NCBI GenBank assembly: GCA_024230435.1
Contig: JAAERL010000145.1
Span: forward strand, 22,458-86,457
DNA length: 64,000 nt
Direction: 5' to 3'
From: Desulfobacteraceae bacterium
Lineage (GTDB): Bacteria > Desulfobacterota > Desulfobacteria > Desulfobacterales > Desulfosarcinaceae
Each line of letters starts with the position of its first letter. Positions within the stretch are counted from its first letter, which is position 1. This document shows positions 45,010 through 53,788 of the stretch, in pieces. The notes below the pieces were generated by a model that saw only the letters and a list, made by a program, of their open reading frames with translations, was not told the DNA's origin and ran no database searches. The translations under genes were made by a program, and so were the position numbers.

Positions 45010-47070
45010 ATGGACGTTGTAATGAACAATATTCCGTTAATTTGTACGCTGGTTGGCATCGCTGGTGTACTTTATTCCATTATCATTGCCGGTATCGTTA
45101 AAAGGGCGCCGGCCGGTGACGAGCGCATGAATGAGATTGCAGGGGCGGTAAAAGAAGGTGCCATCGCCTATTTGAATCGTCAGCTTAAAAGCGTTTCAAT
45201 CACCGGAATCATTATTTTTGCTATTATCCTGGTAGGTTATGGAATAACCAAGGGCTGGGATGTCGGTACAAAAACAGCTATGGGCTTTTTGATTGGCGCA
45301 GTTGCTTCTTACCTGGCAGGCTACATTGGCATGCGGGTATCTGTGATTGCAAATGTGCGTACCGCCGAAGCTGCCAAAAAAGGCATGGCTGCAGGACTTT
45401 CCATGGCATTCAAAGGCGGCTCGGTTACCGGAATGATCGTAGCCGGTCTGGCCCTGACCGCGGTTTCCGGCTACTATATGATTACCCACGATGTCGTGGC
45501 TCTGGTTGCCTTGGGTTTTGGCGGCAGCTTGATTTCCATTTTTGCACGTCTTGGCGGCGGTATTTTTACCAAAGGCGCAGACGTTGGCGCAGACCTTGTT
45601 GGTAAGGTTGAAGCGGGCATTCCCGAAGACGACCCGCGCAATCCCGCGGTAATCGCTGACAACGTTGGCGATAACGTAGGCGACTGTGCAGGTATGGCCG
45701 CTGACTTGTTCGAAACTTACGCAGTTACTGCAGTGGCTGCCATGTTGTTCGGGCACCTGATGTTTAAAGATTTAGCCATCGCGGTTGAATTGCCTCTGCT
45801 GCTTGGCGCAATTTCAATTATTGCCTCTATCATAGCCGCCTTTTTCGTACGATTGGGAAGCAGCGGATACATCATGGGCGCACTGTATAAAGGCATGTTC
45901 GGATCTGCCATTCTTGCTGTAATCGGATTTTATTTTACAATCATGAAAATGGTTCCCGAACTGAAAGTTAAATTGCTTGCTACCGGAGCTGTCAAGGTTA
46001 TTCCGCCGATAAATATTTTTTATGCCTCGTTGGTAGGTATCGTACTCACTGTTCTAATTGTTATCATTACTGAATACTATACGGGTATTCGTCAACCGGT
46101 TAAAAGTGTTGCAGAAGCTTCAACCACCGGTCATGGAACCAATATTATCGCCGGCTTGGCTGTCAGCATGCAATCTACCGCTTTGCCGGTTATCGCTATT
46201 TGTTTTGGCATCTACATTGCCTACGCCATGGCAGGTCTGTATGGTATCGCTATCGCAGCTATGGCAATGCTTTCCATGACAGGTATGGTTATCGCTATTG
46301 ATGCCTACGGCCCCATTACAGACAACGCCGGTGGTATTGCAGAAATGGCTGAAATGGACGAAAGCGTTCGCGCTGTAACAGATCCGTTGGATGCTGTTGG
46401 AAACACCACCAAGGCTGTTACCAAAGGCTACGCCATTGGTTCTGCCGGTTTGGCCGCATTGGTGTTGTTTGCCTGCTATCTGTTTGAGTTTAAAATACAG
46501 GGCGGTGAAAAAGCCATTACATTCGATCTTGTTGATCCCAACGTTGTTATCGGCCTCTTCATTGGCGGTCTGTTGCCCTATCTGTTTGCATCTATCGCCA
46601 TGCAAGCCGTTGGTAAAGCCGGTAGCGCCGTTGTTGAAGAAGTGCGCCGTCAATTCCGTGAAATTCCAGGGATCATGGAAGGTAAAAGCAAGCCCGACTA
46701 TGCTAGATGTGTTGACATCGTTACCAAGTTCGCCTTAGGGGAAATGCTGCTGCCGGCGCTTTTGCCTGTTGTCGCTCCAATTATCATTGGTTTTTTGCTT
46801 GGCCCTGAGGCCTTAGGTGGTCTGCTGATCGGTTCCATCGTTACCGGTTTGTTCGTTGCAATATCGATGACAACTGGTGGCGCCGCTTGGGACAACGCCA
46901 AAAAATACATTGAAGATGGTCATCTTGGCGGAAAAGGCAGTGATGCCCATAAAGCTGCTGTTACTGGCGACACTGTGGGCGATCCCTACAAAGATACCGC
47001 TGGTCCAGCTATTAATCCCATGATCAAGATCCTTAACGTTGTAGCCTTGCTCATGGTACCGTTCCTATAA
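45010..47070 (+). CDS. hppA: Membrane-bound proton-translocating pyrophosphatase (K+-independent type)
   Basis: Pumps ions with energy from pyrophosphate. 686 aa, about 16 membrane helices. Catalytic loops: PPi-binding [40 protein letters not shown], and [20 protein letters not shown]. The determinant [21 protein letters not shown] has Lys where K+-dependent enzymes have Ala (GNTTAA), so this is predicted to be K+-independent and H+-pumping. ATG 45010 follows GGAGGT; an ATG at 44998 would place that site inside the gene. Useful in energy-limited anaerobes. Confidence 0.93.
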   Translation: MDVVMNNIPLICTLVGIAGVLYSIIIAGIVKRAPAGDERMNEIAGAVKEGAIAYLNRQLKSVSITGIIIFAIILVGYGITKGWDVGTKTAMGFLIGAVASYLAGYIGMRVSVIANVRTAEAAKKGMAAGLSMAFKGGSVTGMIVAGLALTAVSGYYMITHDVVALVALGFGGSLISIFARLGGGIFTKGADVGADLVGKVEAGIPEDDPRNPAVIADNVGDNVGDCAGMAADLFETYAVTAVAAMLFGHLMFKDLAIAVELPLLLGAISIIASIIAAFFVRLGSSGYIMGALYKGMFGSAILAVIGFYFTIMKMVPELKVKLLATGAVKVIPPINIFYASLVGIVLTVLIVIITEYYTGIRQPVKSVAEASTTGHGTNIIAGLAVSMQSTALPVIAICFGIYIAYAMAGLYGIAIAAMAMLSMTGMVIAIDAYGPITDNAGGIAEMAEMDESVRAVTDPLDAVGNTTKAVTKGYAIGSAGLAALVLFACYLFEFKIQGGEKAITFDLVDPNVVIGLFIGGLLPYLFASIAMQAVGKAGSAVVEEVRRQFREIPGIMEGKSKPDYARCVDIVTKFALGEMLLPALLPVVAPIIIGFLLGPEALGGLLIGSIVTGLFVAISMTTGGAAWDNAKKYIEDGHLGGKGSDAHKAAVTGDTVGDPYKDTAGPAINPMIKILNVVALLMVPFL

Positions 47071-47104
47071 TCTGATATGTAACTAATTATCACCAAATGA
47101 ATAA

Positions 47105-47138
47105 GGAGCCGGTTCGAAATGGACCGGTTCCTTTTTTG
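47105..47138 (+). terminator. Rho-independent terminator after hppA
   Basis: GGAGCCGGTTC, loop GAAAT, GGACCGGTTCC (one G-U pair), then TTTTTT. It stands 34 bp downstream of hppA. Confidence 0.85.
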
Positions 47139-47216
47139 TTGCAAATGAGGTCGTATAATGCTACATTCAACTACTGTTAGGCAGTTATTACCATTTGCCC
47201 TTAAAATCGGTGTTTC

Positions 47217-47777
47217 ATGACTGAGAATTCCGCAAAAGAAAATACAAATCCATCGAGCCAAAAGCACATACAGTTTAAAGCTGGCGATCTTGCTGTTTAT
47301 CCAGCGCATGGCGTAGGACGCATTGAAGCTATCGAGAGCCGTGTCGTAAACGGAGAAAAACATGATTTTTATATCATGAAAATCTTGGAAAACAGTATGG
47401 TCATCATGATTCCTACATGGAATGTAGAATCTGTGGGACTTCGCAACATAATCAGTGAAGAAGATATACCGAAAATTATGGACGTGATCGGTTCCAAAAA
47501 AGATTTAACTGTTGATAACCAAACATGGAATCGTCGCTATCGGGAATATATGGATAAAATCAAAACTGGTTCGTTGTTTGAAGTCGCTGAGGTTTTTCGT
47601 GATCTTTCCTTGCTTAAATCGACAAAAGATCTTTCCTTTGGCGAAAGGAAACTTTACGATACAGCGCATACGCTTTTAATAAAAGAGCTGTCCACTGCAA
47701 AGAACACTGATGAAAAGACATTGGCTAATGAAATTGAATCGCTGTTCGAATCAGAGGACAGCGGTGATAGCGAATAG
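47217..47777 (+). CDS. CarD/CdnL-family RNA polymerase-binding regulator
   Basis: 186 aa. The N-terminal Tudor-like RNAP interaction domain: KAGDLAVYPAHGVGRIEAIE, KHDFYIMKILENSMVIMIP. The C-terminal helical DNA-binding domain: NRRYREYMDKIKTGSLFEVA, LSFGERKLYDTAHTLLIKEL. It stabilises open complexes at housekeeping promoters in related bacteria. A leader of about 80 bp separates it from the hppA terminator. The Shine-Dalgarno site is weak. Confidence 0.88.
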   Translation: MTENSAKENTNPSSQKHIQFKAGDLAVYPAHGVGRIEAIESRVVNGEKHDFYIMKILENSMVIMIPTWNVESVGLRNIISEEDIPKIMDVIGSKKDLTVDNQTWNRRYREYMDKIKTGSLFEVAEVFRDLSLLKSTKDLSFGERKLYDTAHTLLIKELSTAKNTDEKTLANEIESLFESEDSGDSE

Positions 47778-47829
47778 GCTGACGCCCAACCGGAAATGGA
47801 AGTTCATGATTTTTGAATGATATTTCTGA

Positions 47830-48831
47830 ATGGGCACACGCTATAATCTGTCCTTCCATGATATGCCTCAAAATGGGAAAACCATTATTCATACTGTAAA
47901 GCCTGCTGAAAACGGCATGCGGCTTGATATCTTCCTATCTTCCAAAATTTCTGAGCAATCAAGGGCCTACGCCGCTAAATTGATCAAAAACGGAATGGTT
48001 CATATAGACGGCGTTGCTCAAAAATCCAGCTACAAAATCAAATATTGCCAAGAAGTCCGAATTACAATACCACCTCCAAAGCCCCTTGATCTTGTCCCCG
48101 AACCACTGGATTTGAATATTCTATATGAGGATAGTGATATAATTGTACTAAACAAACCGCCGGGCTTAGTGGTTCATCCTTCAGCCGGACATGACTCAGG
48201 GACCCTCGTTCATGGTCTTTTACATCATTGCCCTGATTTGAAAGGAATTGGTGGAGAGCAAAGGCCAGGTATTGTGCACCGGCTCGATAAGGACACCTCT
48301 GGAATTTTGATCGTTGCGAAAAATCATCAGGTATTAAAGTTATTGGCCGGTATGTTTAAGTCGCGCCAGATAAAAAAGCACTATTTGGCATTGGTTTACG
48401 GAGAGCCAAAAAATAATTCCGGTGTTATTGATTTGCCAGTCGGCAGACATCCTGTCGATCGAAAAAAAATGGCCGTTTTAACTCATGGGGGACGGCAAGC
48501 ATGTACATATTGGAAGGTTATACAACGGTATGGGAAAGCATCTCTGCTGTCGTTGGACTTGAAAACCGGACGTACTCACCAAATACGGGTTCACTGTAAA
48601 GCAATCGGACACCCGCTTGTCGGCGATTCAATATATGTTTTGAAAAAACGATTAACAGAAATTGCCAACGATAAATCCCCTGCAGGCCAGGCACTCAAAA
48701 ATGCAGGCAGGCAAATGCTGCATGCTCATATATTATCATTTTCCCATCCTTTGAATAAAAAAATGATGCATTTCGAAGCTCCAGTCCCAATGGATATGAA
48801 AAATTTTCTTCAAAAATTGCAAAATATATAA
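47830..48831 (+). CDS. rluD: 23S rRNA pseudouridine synthase, RluD type
   Basis: 333 aa. S4 domain (MRLDIFLSSKISEQSRAYAA, then KLIKNGMVHIDG) and an RluA-like catalytic domain with Asp in PGIVHRLDKDTSGILIVAKN, followed by KTGRTHQIRVHCKAIGHPLVGD. It likely makes pseudouridine in helix 69 of 23S rRNA. 53 bp after the CarD gene. The first ATG gives 333 aa; a later ATG at 47863 is possible. Confidence 0.88.
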   Translation: MGTRYNLSFHDMPQNGKTIIHTVKPAENGMRLDIFLSSKISEQSRAYAAKLIKNGMVHIDGVAQKSSYKIKYCQEVRITIPPPKPLDLVPEPLDLNILYEDSDIIVLNKPPGLVVHPSAGHDSGTLVHGLLHHCPDLKGIGGEQRPGIVHRLDKDTSGILIVAKNHQVLKLLAGMFKSRQIKKHYLALVYGEPKNNSGVIDLPVGRHPVDRKKMAVLTHGGRQACTYWKVIQRYGKASLLSLDLKTGRTHQIRVHCKAIGHPLVGDSIYVLKKRLTEIANDKSPAGQALKNAGRQMLHAHILSFSHPLNKKMMHFEAPVPMDMKNFLQKLQNI

Positions 48832-49047
48832 AAAAGGCCCATGTTGCGTTTTCTGGATTTTACACTTCCAAAAAAAATCGGGATACAAAGGAAGGTTTTT
48901 TTGCGAAATGCCGGATATCCAGGTGCAGATGCACCCAGCTTACACCCAGCTAATTAAAAGATAGACTGAAAGCCTGCCATTGTATTGACACTACTTCACG
49001 GGCGCTGTCTTTATTTTCATCTGTTGAATATTTACCAAATCCATGAT

Positions 49048-49225
49048 TTAGGCGATTTGCGCTTAATAATATATCATCTTGCATGTCTTTTTTCCCGTCT
49101 TGTGCGTTATGCTAAAAATCCGAATACGTCAAGTATGTAGGCTTTGACGCGTTTTGAAGACAAAAAAATCTAAGCCCAATATGGCATCTGTTAAGATGCT
49201 ATATTTTTTTCCGCCAATCGCCTTA
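49048..49225. mobile_element. MITE-like element, family 1, copy C
   Basis: About 178 bp with ends TTAGGCGATTTGCGC and CCGCCAATCGCCTTA. The interior is in the same orientation as copy B (ATGTCTTTTTTCCCGTCTTG). Confidence 0.8.
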
Positions 49226-49310
49226 CACCCTTTTTCCCATAGTCCCGCTGCTATAACCGGTCAGTATAGAACATGATGTCTGGTTTTACAGTATTTTCTG
49301 TCAAGACCCT

Positions 49311-49475
49311 TAGAGCTTGTTTGGGGAATAGAAAATTTAGCAAAAAAATGCGAGGTCGAGGCCAAAATGTCTCAAATTTGAAATGAATAGCCGGTCTATT
49401 TACCGGAAATTTGCGTCATTTTGGACCGTTCTCGCGCTTTAGCAGCCGATTTAATAATTCCCAAACAGGCTCTTA
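49311..49475. mobile_element. MITE-like element, family 2
   Basis: 165 bp with imperfect 19-bp terminal inverted repeats TAGAGCTTGTTTGGGGAAT and ATTCCCAAACAGGCTCTTA. The interior is GC-poor and partly self-complementary. No second copy was found in this window. Confidence 0.7.
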
Positions 49476-49820
49476 GTTCATAACTGCAATTTTTTTTAAA
49501 GCTTTTTTTTTCTTTTACTTTTTCTGCATGTTGAACAAGATACAATAAAAATATCTGCAATATAAAAAACAGTCTGTGAAAATTTTAATATAAAGTTTTT
49601 ATATTGACAAGGATTCCTAATTAGCATAGGAAATAAACCACTGATAAAACAGTTCCAACGAATTTGATCCACATGCTATAAAAATTATTCAAACGTACGA
49701 AGATGTCAAAAGCTTTTTGTTTCATTCTGGTAGCCGGTCTATCGATGCTTTGATACGGGCACTTACTTCGAGATCGAAATGAAATTGCTACGCTTTATTT
49801 AAAGTTGATACACAATGCTG

Positions 49821-49844
49821 GTAGTTACAATTAATTTTAACTAC
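49821..49844. promoter_or_regulatory. Inverted repeat upstream of the first DUF4360 gene
   Basis: GTAGTTA and TAACTAC separated by 10 bp. It lies 40 bp upstream of the start. The same 7-bp arms recur before the second DUF4360 gene (50842-50862). Confidence 0.6.
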
Positions 49845-49884
49845 GACGGCAGCTCATTAACACTTAAAATTGGAGGGGTAAACT

Positions 49885-50526
49885 ATGAGGAAAAGAGCAA
49901 AATTATTTTATTTAGTTGCGATTGTCACATTTATTTTTACTGTAAATGGCTTCGCCGGTGAAGATAGAGCTATTGATGATTCTATTTACATCTATGATTT
50001 TGCCTATGGGGGCAATGGATGCCCTCAGGGTAGCGTTGATGCACTTATGACTTCAAGCTATGGCTATATTAGTGTGTTTTTTGACGAATTTTATGCGTCC
50101 TCGGCTGAAAGTAGTTCAGGAAGGGATCGTAAGAGTTGTAATATGGGGTTGTCTATACATGTCCCACAGGGGTTGACTGTGGCTCTTGTTCAAGTTGACT
50201 ACCGTGGACACGTGGATGTACCCCCCGGAGGTTATGCTGAATTTATGGCGGATTATTTTTTCGCTGGAGAAATTACCGGAGCTAGCTTTTCTAAAGAATG
50301 GTATGATAGTTTAAAATGGATTGAAGATGATTTCGTTGTAAGCGATAAATTCTATACGGGAGCAGTCGTGTACGGAGAATGTGGAAAAGATGTGATTATG
50401 AGAGCTAATACTAGTATTAAAGCATACGAGGATGAAAGTACCGGCGCCGATGCTTATGCTGCGGTTGACACTGCGGACATCGGAACCAGTATTATTTATC
50501 AGCTCAAGTGGAAAAGTTGTGATTAA
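49885..50526 (+). CDS. Secreted DUF4360 protein, copy 1
   Basis: 213 aa. Signal peptide MRKRAKLFYLVAIVTFIFTVNGFA. Family pattern: YGGNGCPQGSVDALM, ISVFFDEFYASSAES, RKSCNMGLSIHVPQGLTVAL, VQVDYRGHVDVPPGG, and a C-terminal Cys pair (GECGKD, WKSC). Paired cysteines suggest disulfides in the periplasm or outside. DUF4360 has no assigned function. GGAGGGG precedes the ATG. A close paralog follows at 50902. Confidence 0.75.
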   Translation: MRKRAKLFYLVAIVTFIFTVNGFAGEDRAIDDSIYIYDFAYGGNGCPQGSVDALMTSSYGYISVFFDEFYASSAESSSGRDRKSCNMGLSIHVPQGLTVALVQVDYRGHVDVPPGGYAEFMADYFFAGEITGASFSKEWYDSLKWIEDDFVVSDKFYTGAVVYGECGKDVIMRANTSIKAYEDESTGADAYAAVDTADIGTSIIYQLKWKSCD

Positions 50527-50664
50527 TTTTTTATAAATTGTAAAAGCTTTTTTCTTTTCTTAATTAAAAAATAAAACGATTCTTTATTTCCATTAGTTTT
50601 ATATGGTCGAGTTAGTGGATTTTTCTATGGTGTTGAACTTAAAAAACACAATGGAACAAATGAT

Positions 50665-50827
50665 TTAGGCGATTTTTCTCTAAGAATATAGCATTTTAAC
50701 AAATACTGCATTATTTGTCTTTTTAAGCCGTGCCGAAGCTGCGGATGCGTCAATTATGCAAACTTTGGTAAGTTTTGAAGGGAAAAAATTGCACAATATG
50801 ACATATTCTTTTTCACCAATCGCCTTA
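50665..50827. mobile_element. MITE-like element, family 1, copy D (divergent)
   Basis: About 163 bp. Ends TTAGGCGATTTTTC and CACCAATCGCCTTA. The interior is degenerate but keeps TATGCAAACTTTGG and the AT-rich right part. It separates the two DUF4360 genes. Confidence 0.7.
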
Positions 50828-50841
50828 GCGCGCAATAGCCG

Positions 50842-50862
50842 GTAGTTAAAATTTCTAACTAC
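50842..50862. promoter_or_regulatory. Inverted repeat upstream of the second DUF4360 gene
   Basis: GTAGTTA and TAACTAC with a 7-bp spacer, followed by TACTCATTAACACCTAAAAT, which closely matches the leader of the first copy. Confidence 0.6.
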
Positions 50863-50901
50863 AGTAGCTACTCATTAACACCTAAAATGGAGGGTAATGG
50901 T

Positions 50902-51546
50902 ATGATGAAAAAAGCAGCATTTGTCGTTTTCTTTGTAGTGATGGGGCTTGTTTTTAGTTTAAATGCTCATGCAGATGACATTCAATATCTAGAAGGCTCA
51001 GATGTATATATTTATGATTTCGCCTATGGGGGCGATGGCTGCCCCAATGGTTCCGGCAGTGCGGTTATGTCACCTGATTTCAGCAAAATCAGTGTGTTTT
51101 TTGACGAATATTATGCATATTCTGCTGAGGATCCAAGAGGCCGCGATCGTAAAAGTTGTAATTTAGGCGTTGCTGTACATGTTCCGCATGGGATGACAGT
51201 AGCTCTCATTAAATTGGATTACCGCGGGTACGTTGATGTGCCTCCTGGCGGATATGCAGCCTTTTTAGCTAATTACTTTTTCGCCGGACAAATTGTTGGT
51301 GACAGTTTTAAATTAGAGTGGGGCGATGACACGGAAAGGGTCGAAGAAGATTTTCTTTCAAGTGATGAATTTCTTGCCGGTCATGTTACATATTCACCAT
51401 GTGGTGAAGATGTAATTATAAGAACAAATACAAGTCTTAAAGCTTATGAGAATGCGTCTTCAGGCGAAGATACTTTTGCCCAGGTTGACACTATAGATCT
51501 TGGAACAAGTATCGTCTATCAGCTGTCTTGGAAACAATGCCAATAA
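50902..51546 (+). CDS. Secreted DUF4360 protein, copy 2
   Basis: 214 aa from ATG 50902 (GGAGGG lies 7 nt upstream; the in-frame ATG at 50887 is inside that leader). Signal peptide KKAAFVVFFVVMGLVFSLNA. It is similar to copy 1 throughout (YIYDFAYGGDGCPNGSG, ISVFFDEYYA, RKSCNLGVAVHVPHG, DYRGYVDVPPGGYAAFLANY). The C-terminal Cys pair is kept (PCGED, WKQC). Ends before a strong terminator. Function unknown; tandem copy number may be variable between strains. Confidence 0.75.
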   Translation: MMKKAAFVVFFVVMGLVFSLNAHADDIQYLEGSDVYIYDFAYGGDGCPNGSGSAVMSPDFSKISVFFDEYYAYSAEDPRGRDRKSCNLGVAVHVPHGMTVALIKLDYRGYVDVPPGGYAAFLANYFFAGQIVGDSFKLEWGDDTERVEEDFLSSDEFLAGHVTYSPCGEDVIIRTNTSLKAYENASSGEDTFAQVDTIDLGTSIVYQLSWKQCQ

Positions 51547-51571
51547 ATGCTAAAAATGTAAGATAATTTTA

Positions 51572-51598
51572 CCCCGCCTTTTTTAGGCGGGGTTTTTT
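51572..51598 (+). terminator. Rho-independent terminator after the DUF4360 pair
   Basis: CCCCGCC, loop TTTTTTA, GGCGGGG, then TTTTTT. It marks the end of the second gene. Confidence 0.92.
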
Positions 51599-51929
51599 AG
51601 ACAGAGTTTTATCCTTTATACTGAGGAGACTCCTTGCCTCGCGTAGCGAAGGCGGGAGATGAATCGGTATTTTCCAATAAATTAACAACGATAATATTTT
51701 TTGTATGAGGAACAAGATAGTTTCTGGTTTTTCAAAATTTGCATTATGCGAAAAAGGCTATCACTTCGAACTGATCTTGAGCGAACAATCTAACTGTTTG
51801 TCTGAAGCGTTCAAATGAATATTAATAATTTGAGCATATGTGATCAAGGCGTGGCAATTAAATCATAATGGCCGAAGTTATAACCAAGCCCATTTTATTA
51901 TTATTGTTGTTATGCAACTGAACCAGCGC
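51599..51929. other. Intergenic, no gene seen
   Basis: About 330 bp between the convergent DUF4360 genes and the propeller protein. No RNA or repeat is recognised. Confidence 0.4.
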
Positions 51930-53327
51930 CTATTTGAGTAATTGCCCAATAAAGCACCAGGAAAAATACCCATCTTCGGTTGTCGCGCTGGCCTCATCGG
52001 AATAGTCTGAATCGGCGGCTTCACTATAAGCTCTAATTCGATAGTAATATGTCGTATCACCCTCTACATCGGTATCCGTGTAAGATGTGGTGTCTTCATC
52101 AACGAGGGCAATCTGTGTATAGCCGGTGTCCTCATCCGTGCTTCTTTCGATCTTAAACCCCAATTCGTCATCCGAATCATCCTCCCAGGTCAATTCAATC
52201 TCATCGTAGGAACTCGCTTCGGCCGATAGTGAGTAGGGCTCATCGGGAACATCACCACCAAAGAAAACACCTATAGCGTCAACTTGATAAATGAGGCTCG
52301 TGTAATCGGAATCATCATCATCAAAATCATATGTTAAATCAGAGGCTGAATCGTCAGATAGATTTATTTCTGTGATGTAGTAAATTGAATCATCATCGTC
52401 ATCCTGGTTCACCACGTAGGCGAAATCACCATTTTTAGGTGCTGAAACGCCCATTGGTGAATCGCCGACATCATACTGGGCCGTAACGGTATTAGAGCTG
52501 GTGCTGATAACGTCAACCCGGCCGGGTGATTCTTCACTGTTGGTGACATAAACATAGTCGCCATCAGATCCTATGGCAACACCATAAGGGCCATCACCTA
52601 CGGTAATCGTTTTAATCACGCTATTATCTGATGTTTGAATGACACTGACAGTGTCACTGCCAAAGTTTGCAACGTAAACATAGCTTCCATCCGGTGTTAT
52701 TGCAATTCCAAGGGGGTTGGAGCCTACGGTGATTTCATCTTTTTCAACATCATCAAAATCATCATCAAAATCATCTGTTATCACAGTTACAGTCCCATCC
52801 GAATAGTTGGCGACATAAACGTAATTTTCATCTTCATTATCGTCATAATAAGCAACAATTCCCCAGGGATTTTCGCCAACATCTATGGTATCCGAATCCA
52901 CATCGCTGCTATCTAAATCGATTTTCGAAACAGAATCTGCATCGTAGTTGGTCACATAAGCATACTCTCCATCCGTGTCGATAGCTACTCCTCTGGGGCC
53001 TGCGCCATCGTCTAATTCAAAGGTCGCCGATGGATCGTTGGAATCATCGCCGAAAAAAACGCTTTTAATTTTAATTACAAGATTTTCCTCATAAATGGTT
53101 AACAAAGTATAACTATTATCGGGCATAACGGCCACGCCATAGTAAGGCCCAGTGTAGGTGTCGCTTTCCAATTCCGTTCTTATAACATTTTCGTCAGTAC
53201 ATTCTACCAGTGTAACGCTGCCATCATCATCATCATTAGGCAAATAAGCATATGTGTCAGCGAAAAGATGCGATTGGAAAAAACAATTCAAGCTAATAAT
53301 TGCAATCAGCAAACGGAATAATTTCAT
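51930..53327 (-). CDS. Secreted YVTN beta-propeller plus fibronectin-III protein
   Basis: 465 aa. Signal peptide MKLFRLLIAIISLNCFFQSHLFA. Repeats such as PLGIAITPDGSYVYVANFGS, DTVSVIQTSDNSVIKTITVG are YVTN-type propeller blades (about 60-330). A fibronectin type III domain follows (PYSLSAEASSYDEIELTWED ... YYYRIRAYSEAADSDYSDEA, about 370-455). It ends abruptly at YFSWCFIGQLLK, a CFI-like tail. Very acidic, Asp-rich, as expected for an exported protein. GAGGT precedes the ATG. Binding partner unknown. Confidence 0.75.
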   Translation of the reverse strand: MKLFRLLIAIISLNCFFQSHLFADTYAYLPNDDDDGSVTLVECTDENVIRTELESDTYTGPYYGVAVMPDNSYTLLTIYEENLVIKIKSVFFGDDSNDPSATFELDDGAGPRGVAIDTDGEYAYVTNYDADSVSKIDLDSSDVDSDTIDVGENPWGIVAYYDDNEDENYVYVANYSDGTVTVITDDFDDDFDDVEKDEITVGSNPLGIAITPDGSYVYVANFGSDTVSVIQTSDNSVIKTITVGDGPYGVAIGSDGDYVYVTNSEESPGRVDVISTSSNTVTAQYDVGDSPMGVSAPKNGDFAYVVNQDDDDDSIYYITEINLSDDSASDLTYDFDDDDSDYTSLIYQVDAIGVFFGGDVPDEPYSLSAEASSYDEIELTWEDDSDDELGFKIERSTDEDTGYTQIALVDEDTTSYTDTDVEGDTTYYYRIRAYSEAADSDYSDEASATTEDGYFSWCFIGQLLK

Positions 53328-53407
53328 AACTAATACCTCGCAATAAACTTTTAAAATTAACAGATTCGGGCTTTGAAAGCTTTTTTGTTTTGATCTGTAT
53401 TTGTTTT

Positions 53408-53463
53408 AGGGTCGTGGAAAATGCGAATATACCACTATCGCTTGTCCTTATATTCGTTTTCGT
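53408..53463. repeat. Dispersed repeat, family 2, copy 2
   Basis: GGGTCGTGGAAAATGCGAAT, then ATACCACTATCGC...ATTCGTTTTCG, related to 25789-25850 and 63826-63880. Confidence 0.55.
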
Positions 53464-53742
53464 TATTTTACGTCAAGGGTCATAAAAATGAGTGTTCACG
53501 TATTGACCGTATTGCCGCGTGAAAAAAACTCCATTTCGAACAACAAAGGAAAATGGTTCTATTCGGCAAAAAGAGTCCTTAAGCAATTGTTTTATTAGCA
53601 CGCTAATTTAACCTCAAGATGACTATAAGATTAAAATTTTGTAACAAATGAAGATTTATAGATCGGATTATAAGGGGTGGGAATGTAAGGGATTTAAATC
53701 AGGCATTTTTTTTGTATTTGAAGTAATGATGGCAAGGTGGTG

Positions 53743-53780
53743 TTATCCGTCACCGGCTTTTAAATGCCGATGACGGATAA
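53743..53780. terminator. Hairpin downstream of the HdrA fusion gene
   Basis: TTATCCGTCA-CGGC and GCCG-TGACGGATAA form a stem of about 14 bp with one bulge. It is just past the HdrA stop (53789). No T-tract follows, so it may instead block exonucleases. Confidence 0.55.
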
Positions 53781-53788
53781 AAGGTGAG

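Larger units (their letters stand above)
48832..49884. other. Gene-free region with two MITE-like elements
   Basis: More than 1 kb without a convincing gene. It holds copy C of MITE family 1 (49048-49225) and a second, different MITE-like element (49311-49475), then the leader of the DUF4360 gene. Confidence 0.6.
53328..53788. other. Intergenic region with a dispersed repeat and a hairpin
   Basis: No gene. Contains dispersed repeat copy 2 (53408-53463) and the hairpin described at 53743-53780. Confidence 0.5.
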
